DNA of 64,000 nt from Chitinophaga cymbidii (GTDB lineage: Bacteria > Bacteroidota > Bacteroidia > Chitinophagales > Chitinophagaceae). Location of the stretch: contig NZ_BKAU01000005.1 in assembly GCF_007992715.1 (NCBI RefSeq), forward strand, positions 124,001 through 188,000, written 5' to 3'. The notes under the pieces were generated by a model. The model made no database searches and was not told the origin of the DNA. It saw only the letters and a program-made list of their open reading frames with translations. Within the stretch, counting starts at the first letter, position 1. Each line of letters begins with the position of its first letter. Both the position numbers and the translations under genes were made by a program. Shown piece after piece: positions 52,743-60,643 of this stretch.

Positions 52743-55700
52743 TCAGAACGAAGCATTTACGCCAAAGGTGAAATTGACGGAAGGCAGATCATCCTTGTAG
52801 GTGCTGGAATTATACTCCGGATCGAAGCTGATGAAATTTGTAAATACAAATGGATTCATGATTTGTCCGTATACCCGGAGGCTGCCTATTTTCAGCCGTT
52901 TCAGCGTGGCGGGAGGCACAACGTACCCGAGGGTGATATCGGTCACCCGCCAGTAAGACGCATCCTGGTAGAAGATGGCGGCGCGGTAGGGACCGGGATT
53001 GTTGAGCGCATAATAATCGTTGGTGGGATTATCCGCAGTCCAGTAGTTCAGCGCGAGCGCATTGTAGCGGCCTTTGCCGATCTCACCCATGGTGCCGGAG
53101 ATCATGGCGTTCCTGAACTGTGCGCCCTGGCGGGTGTAGACCATAAACGAGAGGTCCCAGTTCCGGTAGTTGAACGTGTTAAGGATGCCCGCCATCCATT
53201 TCGGCTGCTGCGATCCGAGTATCACGCGGTCTTCATCCGCCGTGATCTTGCCGTCGTTATTCTGATCTATCACGCGCACCGTGCCAGCTTTCTGCTTGTA
53301 TTTGAGCGCTTCTGTGGAATCGGCCGTTTGCCAGATGCCGGCAAATTTGTAGTCGTAATTCGCCATGAGCGGCTGGCCTACGAAGAGGTTGTTGCCAACA
53401 TCCGCGGTGGAATTGCCGCCGTAGAGTTCGAGTATTTCGTTCCTGTTGGTGGAGAAGTTGATCGTTGTTCTCCATTTAAAATCTTTTGATTGCAGGTTGA
53501 CCGTATTTAACGTTACTTCCACGCCTTTGTTCTGCACTTTACCGATGTTCGTGATCACATTGCCGAAGCCGGTGGAGGTGGGCAGCTGTTGCTCTACGAT
53601 GAGGTCGAGCGTATTTCTTTTATACACATCGATGTCCGCCGCTATTCTTCCGTTCAGGAAAGCGACGTTCAGACCGAGATCTACTTCGCGGCTTTTTTCC
53701 CAGCCCAGTTCGCGGTTGGCGATGGAAGCGGGCGCGAAGCCGAAGGCGGCGCTGCCGTCGAAATCATAGCCGGTATTGGCAAGAGTGGCCTTGGTACCGT
53801 AGGGCGGCACTACGTTGTTGCCCACGAGGCCGTAGCTGATGCGCAGCTTCATGTCCGAGAAAACGCCGAGGTTGCGGATGAAGGGCTCGTCTACCAGCCT
53901 CCATGCAAAGGCCGCGGATGGGAAGAAGCCCCATTTATGTCCGTCCGCCAGCTGCGAAGCGCCATCCCAGCGGCCGGTGAGGGTGAGCAGGTATTTGTCT
54001 TTGAAACCGTAATTCAACCGGCCCATATAGGAGAGGAGCGCCCGTTCCATCAGATCACTGCCGATGCTCACGATGGTACCGGCGGAGCCGAGATTATGCC
54101 ATTTGGATTCGTACGGAAGATCTTTAACGGATATCTTGTACTGCTCGTCCCTTCTCTTGTACGCGCTCTGCAGCGCGGTAAAGTGGATGCTGTGGCTGGC
54201 GAGGTTCAGCTTGTAGGTGAGCAGGTTGTCCAGCGTATAGGAAGTTTGTGTTTGCGTTTCGTGCGAAGCGGTAGGCTTGGCGGTGCCGAGATTCGTTTTG
54301 GTAAAGGTGCCGCGGTAATCCCCGATGCCGGTGCCGTACACGAAAGTGGAAAGTGAAGAGCGGATGGAAAGGCCCTTCATCGGCGTGAGTTCCACGAAGC
54401 CCCGGGCGTTGAAGCGGGACAGCTTCGTTTCCAGTATCTGGTTGCCGTCGTAGGCTTCCACCAGCGGGTTGATCACCTGGTGGTCGTTGATCCCCATCCA
54501 TAGTGCGTATCCTTTAAATTCCACATCATTGCTTTCCGAAACGTTCAGCACTTCGTCGTAATACGGTACGCCGGTAGGCCGCGCGCGGAAAGCGGAGCGG
54601 ATCGTTTCCATGGAGCCGGTGTTCTGCACGCTGTAGGCGAAGTTCGTATTGAAGCCCGCCCTCAGCACTTTGTTCAGCTGCGTGCTGATGTTGCCGTTGA
54701 GCGTGTACCGTTTGTAGTTGATGCCGCGGGTCAGGCCGTCCTGGTTGAGGTAGCCCGCGGAAAAATAGTAGTTGACCTTTTCGGTGCCACCGGATGCGGC
54801 CAGTACATGATTGGTCTGCATGGCGGCGGAGCGCGTGATCAGGTCTATCCAGTCGGTGGATTTTCCGTCCGCTATCATGGCTTCTTCCGTGGAGGTGAGG
54901 GTGGCGTTGGGATTGGCGGCGGCCCATTGCTGTGCGTTCTGCATGTTGGGCAGGTGCGCGGCTTTGCGCATGCCGACGTAAGCGTCGTAGGTAATGCGGA
55001 TCGTTCCGGCCACGCCTTGTTTGGTGGTAACGATGATCACGCCGTTGGCGCCGCGTGAACCGTAGATGGCGGTGGCGGATGCGTCTTTCAGCACGTCGAT
55101 GGAGGCGATGTCGCTGGGGTTCAGCGTATTCAGGTCACCGCCCATGTTGCCGTCTATCACTACCAGCGGCGCGTTGTCGTAGTTGATGGAGCCAAGCCCG
55201 CGGATATCTATCTGGAAGTCCGCTCCCGGCAGGCTGCTGGTTTTGGCGATGTTGATACCGGCGGCCTGTCCCTGCAATGCCTGCAGGGGGCTGACGGGAT
55301 TGCCGCGTTCGATGGTCTTTGAACTGATGGTGCTGATGGAGCCGGTGAGGTCTTTCCGTTTCTGGGTGCCGTAACCCACTACCACTACGTCGTTGAGTGA
55401 CTGGGTGTTGGGCTCTATCACCACGTCGAGCGTTGTTTTGCCGGCCAGCGGCACTTCGAGGCGGTTGTAGCCGATGTAGGTGAATATGAGGGTGTCGTTA
55501 GCATTGGATACTTCGAGGGAGTAGCGTCCGCCGGCATCCGTTACCGTACCTTTCCTGCCTGCTTTCGATTGCACAGTGACGCCTACGAGCTTGTTGCCGC
55601 CGGGGTCGGACACAATGCCGGTGACCACCAGGCGCGGCGCCACCACGGAAATATGATCTTCCAAAGCAGGTACGGGCGCTCTCACCGGACCGTTCAGTTC

Positions 55701-56060
55701 ATCGTAGCTCAGCGCGATGCAATCGTTCACCACGCGGTAGCGGATGTTCTTCGGGAGCAGGAGCCTGTCAAGCACTGCTTTCAGCATTTCTCCCTGTGCG
55801 TTCACTGAAACTTTCTGGTTGGCATCAATGATACTGTTGCTGTATATGAACTTGACATCTGCCGATTTCTCCAGTTTTTTCAGCACCTTTTCCAGGCTGA
55901 TGCTGCGGACCGAAAGGTCTACCTGGCGATCCAGGATGGTTTGACCGTCTGCCGTACCCGCATAAGACATGCTGGTAAAGGTGAACGCTATCAATAGCTG
56001 GCTGAAGGTAATTCTCATGATTTTGCACCAGTTGACGCGATTTTGCAAATTAATTTTCAT
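52743..56060 (-). CDS. susC: SusC-family transporter with an STN signalling domain
   Basis: 1105 residues. After a signal (LLIAFTFTSMSYAGTADGQ) comes an STN/secretin-N domain (about 45-115; QVDLSVRSISLEKVLKKLEK), then a carboxypeptidase-D-like domain (VVTGIVSDPGGNKLVGVTV), plug (VVVVGYGTQKRKDLTGS; SIDVLKDASATAIYGSRGANGVI) and barrel ending in Phe. The STN domain contacts FecR-type anti-sigma factors, and a fecR/ECF pair is encoded just upstream, so import and induction are coupled. The second ATG at 56018 is a possible start. The 157-base upstream gap contains an oppositely oriented terminator. Confidence 0.96.
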   Translation of the reverse strand: MKINLQNRVNWCKIMRITFSQLLIAFTFTSMSYAGTADGQTILDRQVDLSVRSISLEKVLKKLEKSADVKFIYSNSIIDANQKVSVNAQGEMLKAVLDRLLLPKNIRYRVVNDCIALSYDELNGPVRAPVPALEDHISVVAPRLVVTGIVSDPGGNKLVGVTVQSKAGRKGTVTDAGGRYSLEVSNANDTLIFTYIGYNRLEVPLAGKTTLDVVIEPNTQSLNDVVVVGYGTQKRKDLTGSISTISSKTIERGNPVSPLQALQGQAAGINIAKTSSLPGADFQIDIRGLGSINYDNAPLVVIDGNMGGDLNTLNPSDIASIDVLKDASATAIYGSRGANGVIIVTTKQGVAGTIRITYDAYVGMRKAAHLPNMQNAQQWAAANPNATLTSTEEAMIADGKSTDWIDLITRSAAMQTNHVLAASGGTEKVNYYFSAGYLNQDGLTRGINYKRYTLNGNISTQLNKVLRAGFNTNFAYSVQNTGSMETIRSAFRARPTGVPYYDEVLNVSESNDVEFKGYALWMGINDHQVINPLVEAYDGNQILETKLSRFNARGFVELTPMKGLSIRSSLSTFVYGTGIGDYRGTFTKTNLGTAKPTASHETQTQTSYTLDNLLTYKLNLASHSIHFTALQSAYKRRDEQYKISVKDLPYESKWHNLGSAGTIVSIGSDLMERALLSYMGRLNYGFKDKYLLTLTGRWDGASQLADGHKWGFFPSAAFAWRLVDEPFIRNLGVFSDMKLRISYGLVGNNVVPPYGTKATLANTGYDFDGSAAFGFAPASIANRELGWEKSREVDLGLNVAFLNGRIAADIDVYKRNTLDLIVEQQLPTSTGFGNVITNIGKVQNKGVEVTLNTVNLQSKDFKWRTTINFSTNRNEILELYGGNSTADVGNNLFVGQPLMANYDYKFAGIWQTADSTEALKYKQKAGTVRVIDQNNDGKITADEDRVILGSQQPKWMAGILNTFNYRNWDLSFMVYTRQGAQFRNAMISGTMGEIGKGRYNALALNYWTADNPTNDYYALNNPGPYRAAIFYQDASYWRVTDITLGYVVPPATLKRLKIGSLRVYGQIMNPFVFTNFISFDPEYNSSTYKDDLPSVNFTFGVNASF

Positions 56061-56089
56061 AACTTGGATTGTTTCATTTTGTTAAAAAC

Positions 56090-56188
56090 TGAGACAAAGC
56101 AATCCCCTTCACTTGCTACGTGTTAGTTCAAGGTGGTTGCCTGTAACGGTCTGGAAGTGTTGGCCCACTTTCAGACCGCTTTTTTTTT
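56090..56188 (+). ncRNA. Candidate cis-antisense small RNA opposite the susC leader
   Basis: The right edge is set by a strong plus-strand intrinsic terminator (56147-56188). No plus-strand gene lies upstream of it, so some other plus-strand RNA must end there. Small RNAs antisense to susC leaders are known from ECF/anti-sigma glycan loci in Bacteroides fragilis (DonS type), and this locus has the same layout. The 5' end shown is arbitrary; I found only partial matches to a Bacteroidota promoter (TAACTTGG at 56060, TCATTTTG at 56074). Confidence 0.3.
56147..56188 (+). terminator. Strong intrinsic terminator oriented against the operon
   Basis: CGGTCTGGAAGTG (56147-56159) pairs with CACTTTCAGACCG (56166-56178) over 13 positions with one G-U wobble and loop TTGGCC, followed by a run of nine T (56180-56188). 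The T-run is on the plus strand while both flanking genes are on the minus strand. On the minus strand it is a hairpin without a T-run in the susC leader or fecR-susC read-through transcript. Confidence 0.75.
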
Positions 56189-56217
56189 CTGGTTGTTCGT
56201 TACGTAATCACGGTACT

Positions 56218-57201
56218 TTATTTTTTGGAGAATATAATTTTGTCGCCTTGCAATTCATAAGTGATATTCAGGGATGTTTGCATCATCTCCAGAATATCCG
56301 GAAGATTCTGGTTGGTGAAATCCGCATTGAGCGAATAACCCGCGGTTGATTCATCTTTAAGGGATATCTGCACGCCGAACTGGCTGTTCAGCGCTTTGAT
56401 CACTTCGCTGACCGGTGTATTGGTGAATGAAAGCCCGGCTTTCTGCCAGATGAGCATGGCGCTTGCCGCGGAGGAATCCACGGCCAGTTGCTGATCTCCC
56501 GGCTGGTAGGTGATATGCTGGTCCGGCAGCACTATTTTTTCAGAGCGTTTATTGCCTTCGATGGCTACGGATACCTTGCCGGTGGCAACGGCTACTTCTG
56601 TGGCGGACTGGTTGAACGACCGGATGCGGAAGCTGGTGCCGAGCACTTTGGTTATGATGCCGTTACTGTGAATGATAAAGGGGCGGCGGGCGTCTTCCCT
56701 GACCTGGAAGAACGCTTCTCCCGTTAGTCTTACCTGCCGGCTGTCGCCGCTGAACTGCTGCGAATATTCCAGCCGGCTGTCCGGGCTGAGCCACACCACG
56801 CTGCTGTCCGGCAGCAACTGCTTGTGCATGCCGGTGGTGGTGTTGGACACGGCGATCTCTCCCCTGATACCGCTTCCCGGCGCCTGCGTTTCGTTTTGCA
56901 GCAGCGCGCGCATACCGAATACCAGTGCGAATATGGCGGCCGCGCCGGAGAGCGTATAGGCCAGGCGCCGGATCACGGTCCTGCGTTTCGTGCTGCGCTG
57001 TTCCGCTTCCGAGATGTTCATCCTGATCCTGTTCCTCATCCGGTCTTTTAGCGCCTGCTGGCTGGAAGGGGGCAGTATCTCGTCCAGGCTTTCTCCCGTG
57101 CCCATGGCGTCGTACCAGTTGTACAGCGCCTGTTCTTCTTCGGGTGTACAGGCCTGGCGAAGGTATTTTTCTATAAGTCTGTGCGGTATCTCGCTTTTCA
57201 T
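56218..57201 (-). CDS. FecR-family anti-sigma factor
   Basis: 327 residues from the ATG at 57201 (MKSEIPHRLIEKYLRQACTPEEE), chosen because the cytosolic anti-sigma segment starts here; the frame further upstream has no such features. A single membrane segment lies near residues 95-113 (LSGAAAIFALVFGMRALL). The periplasmic FecR domain follows (RLEYSQQFSGDSRQVRLTGEAFFQV), with a C-terminal DUF4974-type domain (VSEVIKALNSQFGVQISL). It transmits the state of the STN-bearing SusC to the ECF sigma factor encoded 80 bases upstream. Confidence 0.93.
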   Translation of the reverse strand: MKSEIPHRLIEKYLRQACTPEEEQALYNWYDAMGTGESLDEILPPSSQQALKDRMRNRIRMNISEAEQRSTKRRTVIRRLAYTLSGAAAIFALVFGMRALLQNETQAPGSGIRGEIAVSNTTTGMHKQLLPDSSVVWLSPDSRLEYSQQFSGDSRQVRLTGEAFFQVREDARRPFIIHSNGIITKVLGTSFRIRSFNQSATEVAVATGKVSVAIEGNKRSEKIVLPDQHITYQPGDQQLAVDSSAASAMLIWQKAGLSFTNTPVSEVIKALNSQFGVQISLKDESTAGYSLNADFTNQNLPDILEMMQTSLNITYELQGDKIIFSKK

Positions 57202-57281
57202 TGTCGGATGAGGGTATTTGTAAGTATGTCCGTTGAAAAGGCGGTACCCCCTAACCGGGGAGGAAATTTTTTTTGGGAGCG

Positions 57282-57839
57282 TCAAAACAGGAACAGGAAT
57301 ATTTCTTTCAGGCTGAGGCGGAGGTATTTCAGCGCCCGGGTGAGGTGATTTTCCACGGTCTTTTCGGAGATGCCCAGCTCTTCGGCGATCTCCCGGTTGG
57401 TTTTGTGCTCGCGGCGGCTCAGCTCGAATACGGACCGGCATTTTTCCGGCAGGCGGGTAATGGCCTCGGAAAGGCGGCTGTTGAGGTCGTTCAGGAACAC
57501 GGCCTCTTCTGTGGTGTTGAGATGGTCTACCGGCAATGCTTTGAGGGAGTCGGTATGTTTCTTCCGGATCACTTCTTTCTGGATATAATGGAAGAGGTGA
57601 TAGCGTACCGCCGTAAAGGCATAGGCTTCAAAGGAGCTGCTGATCTTCAGGTTTTCCCGCCGGAGCCACAGGCTGGTAAAGAAATCCTGCACGATCCCTT
57701 CGGACCATTCGGCAGACCTGGTCCTGCTATAGATGGCATGGTACAGTTTTTTCCAGTAACGGTTGTAGAGTTCCTCAAATGCAGCCTCATCGCCCTGCCG
57801 CATCCATACCAGAAGTTCTTCGTTCGAAAGTTCATACAT
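57282..57839 (-). CDS. ECF-family RNA polymerase sigma factor
   Basis: 185 residues from the ATG at 57839 (MYELSNEELLVWMRQGDEAAFEELY); an ATG nine codons upstream is in frame but less typical. Region 2 (EELYNRYWKKLYHAIYSRT; FTSLWLRRENLKISSSFEAYAFTAVRYHLFHYI) and region 4 (AITRLPEKCRSVFELSRREHKTNREIAEELGISEKTVENHLTRAL) are complete. It heads the locus and is expected to drive the SusC-led operon when FecR signals. It is divergent from gntR. Confidence 0.94.
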   Translation of the reverse strand: MYELSNEELLVWMRQGDEAAFEELYNRYWKKLYHAIYSRTRSAEWSEGIVQDFFTSLWLRRENLKISSSFEAYAFTAVRYHLFHYIQKEVIRKKHTDSLKALPVDHLNTTEEAVFLNDLNSRLSEAITRLPEKCRSVFELSRREHKTNREIAEELGISEKTVENHLTRALKYLRLSLKEIFLFLF

Positions 57840-57937
57840 ACGTGGCTTGTTTTGGCGATGGAACAAAAATATTCATTTGCAAATAAAAAATACAAATAAT
57901 AAATCTGATAAATAGTGGAAGTTGAATATATTTACAT

Positions 57938-57956
57938 GTAGGATAGAATAGTACAG
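57938..57956. promoter_or_regulatory. Candidate GntR operator, copy 1 (before gntR)
   Basis: GTAGGATAGAATAGTACAG lies 28 bases upstream of the gntR start. It matches the element at 62814-62832 at 17 of 19 positions. The core is a repeated TAG(N)A pattern. Binding by the adjacent GntR protein is inferred from position and recurrence. Confidence 0.6.
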
Positions 57957-57984
57957 TTTGTAAGCTGTCATTTAATTATTTGTT

Positions 57985-59001
57985 ATGCAGGATATTTATG
58001 AGCAGATCCGGGAGCTGGAGCATATACAGGGGCTCTCCAAACATGAGCAGCTGGTGCAGGGGATCATCAATGCGATCAATGACAAGCTGATCCAGCGGGG
58101 AGACATGCTGCCGTCGGTGAATAACCTGATCAAAGAGCTGGGCTTTGCGCGGGAAACCATTGCAAAGGGCTATAAAGAGCTGGTCAGCCGCGGGATCGTG
58201 GAATCGAAGAACCGGATCGGGTTTTATGTGGCGAGGGAGAATACGGAAAATAACCTGCGGATCGCGTTGGTGATTTTTGCATTCGACAGCTTCCAGGAAG
58301 TTTTTTTCAAGACCTTCCGGGATAGCCTGGGCACGCCTGCGTACATCGACATTTACTTTCATCACAATAACATCGATGTGCTGGAAAGCACCATCGCCAG
58401 CGTAAGAGGCCGGTACGGCATGTACGTGGTGGCGCCCATCCCGCACAAACGTACGGCGGGGATATTGTCCACATTGCCGATGAACAAATTCCTGATGATA
58501 GACCGTTACCAGGCGCTGGACGAGGACTTCTCCTATGTTGTGCAGGAGTTCGGGAAATCTTCCTATGCCGCTTTTTCAAAGCTGGCCCCGGCCATACGTA
58601 AATTCCGCGGAATGATCCATTACCACCGGCCGGCATCCGACACGCCGATCGAGATCATCGAAGCATACAAAAAGTTCGTGAAGGATTTCAAGATCAAAAG
58701 CGTGATCCGCACGGAGTATATTCCCGGTTCCATCGAAAAGGGATATGTTTATTTTACCATCAACAATGCGGAGCTTTGGCAGATGTTGAAAGACGCGAAA
58801 GCAAAGGGTTTCCGGCTTGGGAAAGATGTAGGTGTGCTGTCGCATAACGATGAAGTGGTAAAAGAGATCATTTTCGATGGCATCACTACCTATTCCACAG
58901 ACTTCGCCAAAATGGCCGAGAAGGCCGCGGAGTTCGTATTGAAACGCGAGAAGATACAGGAGGTCATCCCAACCGTTCTCCTGCGCCGCGGATCTTTATG
59001 A
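57985..59001 (+). CDS. GntR-family regulator with a sugar-binding-like C-terminal domain
   Basis: 338 residues. The winged helix-turn-helix occupies about 18-85 (HEQLVQGIINAINDKLIQRGDMLPSVNNLIKELGFARETI). The remainder (about 88-335) is a periplasmic-binding-protein-like effector domain (LRIALVIFAFDSFQEVFFKTFRD; KDVGVLSHNDEVVKEIIFDGITTYSTDFAKMAEKAAE). This Bacteroidota-type GntR commonly controls a neighbouring sugar locus. It is followed 10 bases later by a symporter gene, so regulator and transporter are co-transcribed. Confidence 0.92.
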   Translation: MQDIYEQIRELEHIQGLSKHEQLVQGIINAINDKLIQRGDMLPSVNNLIKELGFARETIAKGYKELVSRGIVESKNRIGFYVARENTENNLRIALVIFAFDSFQEVFFKTFRDSLGTPAYIDIYFHHNNIDVLESTIASVRGRYGMYVVAPIPHKRTAGILSTLPMNKFLMIDRYQALDEDFSYVVQEFGKSSYAAFSKLAPAIRKFRGMIHYHRPASDTPIEIIEAYKKFVKDFKIKSVIRTEYIPGSIEKGYVYFTINNAELWQMLKDAKAKGFRLGKDVGVLSHNDEVVKEIIFDGITTYSTDFAKMAEKAAEFVLKREKIQEVIPTVLLRRGSL

Positions 59002-59011
59002 TTGCTATGTT

Positions 59012-60613
59012 ATGAATTTTGCTATACTTCTGAGCTTCCTTTTTGTTACGGTAGTAGCGGCGGCTGTTTCCATCTATGCCACCCGCAGGCAGCAACAGCA
59101 GACGCCTGTAGGCTTCTATCTTGGCAACCGCAGCCTGGGATTCTGGATGATCGGCAGTTCCATGTTCCTGACGAACATGAGCGCCAACCAGTTCATCGGC
59201 GAGAACGAGTTCGTGTACACCACCAACATGTCCGTCATGGCCTGGGGCATGAGCTCCATACTGGCCATGTTGATCGTGGCGGAATTTTTAATGCCGATGT
59301 ATCTGCGGATCGGTGCGGTCACTACACCCGATTTTCTCGCGAAAAGATTCGATGCGCAAACGCAGCGGATCGTTTCGGTCATTTTTTTGCTCGGATATTT
59401 CATCAACCTGATCCCTTCCGTGCTGTATGGCTGTGCGGTAGCCATCAACGGCATTTTTCATATCGATCAATGGCTGGGGATCTCTTATTTTTCCTCGATC
59501 CGGCTGATCGTGCTGATCGTAGGGCTGGTGGGCTGCCTGTACAATATTCTCGGTGGTCTTCGTGCGATCACGATCACCGATGTGGTACAGGGCATGGGCA
59601 TGCTGATCGGCGGCAGCCTGATCGTGTGGTACGGGTTCCGCTATCTTGGCGACGGCAGCATCTGGCGCGGCGTGGAAACCCTTACGCTTTTTCACCGCGA
59701 GCACCTGGATGCGATCGGCGGGCGGGAAGACGTGCTGCCGTTTGGCACCATCTTCACCGGCATGCTGCTGATCAACATCTACTACTGGGGCATGGAACAG
59801 TATATCGTGCAGGAAGCGCTGGCTTCCCGGAACCTGAAAGAAAGCCAGAAAGGCATTGCGCTGGCCTGTGTGGGCAAGCTGTTTGCGCCGCTGCTGCTGA
59901 ATGTTCCCGGCCTGATCGCCGTGCATTTGTATCCCAGCCTGGAAAACAGTGCTACCGCCTTTCCGCGCCTGGTGAGCGACATCCTGCCGCCGGTGTTCAT
60001 CGGCCTCGTGGCCGCGGTGGTTTTCGGCGGCGCGCTCAGCACCTTCAACGCGGGGCTGAACAGCACCGGCACCCTGTTCACCATGAACCTGTACAAACCC
60101 TGGCTGGAACGCAAGGGCCAGCCGGCGGATGAACGTAAATTGCTGCGCAGCGGAAAAATGCTGCAGGTAGGCGTTACGATCGCAGCCATATTTTTCTCGC
60201 CCTATATCATGTATTTCGACGGCGGCTTTTATAACTATCTCCAGAAGGTGAGCAGCTTCTTCAGCGTGCCGGTGTTTACGATCATGGTAGTGGGGCTGCT
60301 GACGAAGAAAGTGCCGCCTATCGCGGCGAAGATCGGCATCGTATTTTTTGTAACGGTATATACGGCCACGCAATTTCTTTTCGACACGGGACTGCATTAC
60401 CTGCATGTGCTGGCGCTGCTGTTCTTTGCGGTTACCGGCATCATGCTGCTGGTCGGCCGTGTCAAACCGATGGAAGCGGCGTTCGTGCTGCCACGGCGGG
60501 CTGCAGTAAGCATCATTCCGTGGAAGACCCGCTATGTGTATTATGTGTTGTTGCTGCTGATGATGGTAGGCATGTTTATTCTTTTTTCTCCCCTGGGAAT
60601 TGCGGGAGCGTAA
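59012..60613 (+). CDS. Sodium:solute symporter family (SSS) transporter
   Basis: 533 residues with about 13-14 hydrophobic segments. SSS features are GFYLGNRSLGFWMIGSSMFLTNMSANQFIG, YNILGGLRAITITDVVQGMGML and the helix-8 region ALSTFNAGLNSTGTLFTMNLYKPWL, with FNAGLNSTGTLF close to the sodium-site pattern. These SGLT-like carriers import monosaccharides with sodium. It lies between gntR and a GH36/GH27-like gene, so it probably imports the sugar that enzyme releases. Confidence 0.92.
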   Translation: MNFAILLSFLFVTVVAAAVSIYATRRQQQQTPVGFYLGNRSLGFWMIGSSMFLTNMSANQFIGENEFVYTTNMSVMAWGMSSILAMLIVAEFLMPMYLRIGAVTTPDFLAKRFDAQTQRIVSVIFLLGYFINLIPSVLYGCAVAINGIFHIDQWLGISYFSSIRLIVLIVGLVGCLYNILGGLRAITITDVVQGMGMLIGGSLIVWYGFRYLGDGSIWRGVETLTLFHREHLDAIGGREDVLPFGTIFTGMLLINIYYWGMEQYIVQEALASRNLKESQKGIALACVGKLFAPLLLNVPGLIAVHLYPSLENSATAFPRLVSDILPPVFIGLVAAVVFGGALSTFNAGLNSTGTLFTMNLYKPWLERKGQPADERKLLRSGKMLQVGVTIAAIFFSPYIMYFDGGFYNYLQKVSSFFSVPVFTIMVVGLLTKKVPPIAAKIGIVFFVTVYTATQFLFDTGLHYLHVLALLFFAVTGIMLLVGRVKPMEAAFVLPRRAAVSIIPWKTRYVYYVLLLLMMVGMFILFSPLGIAGA

Positions 60614-60643
60614 TATTATTTCATCTTTTTGAAGAGATCTCTT

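Noticed and set aside
59002..60132. A 376-codon frame overlapping the sodium symporter gene
   Set aside because: It is a shifted reading of the symporter DNA, rich in Arg, His and Cys with no domain. The other frame gives an intact SSS protein.
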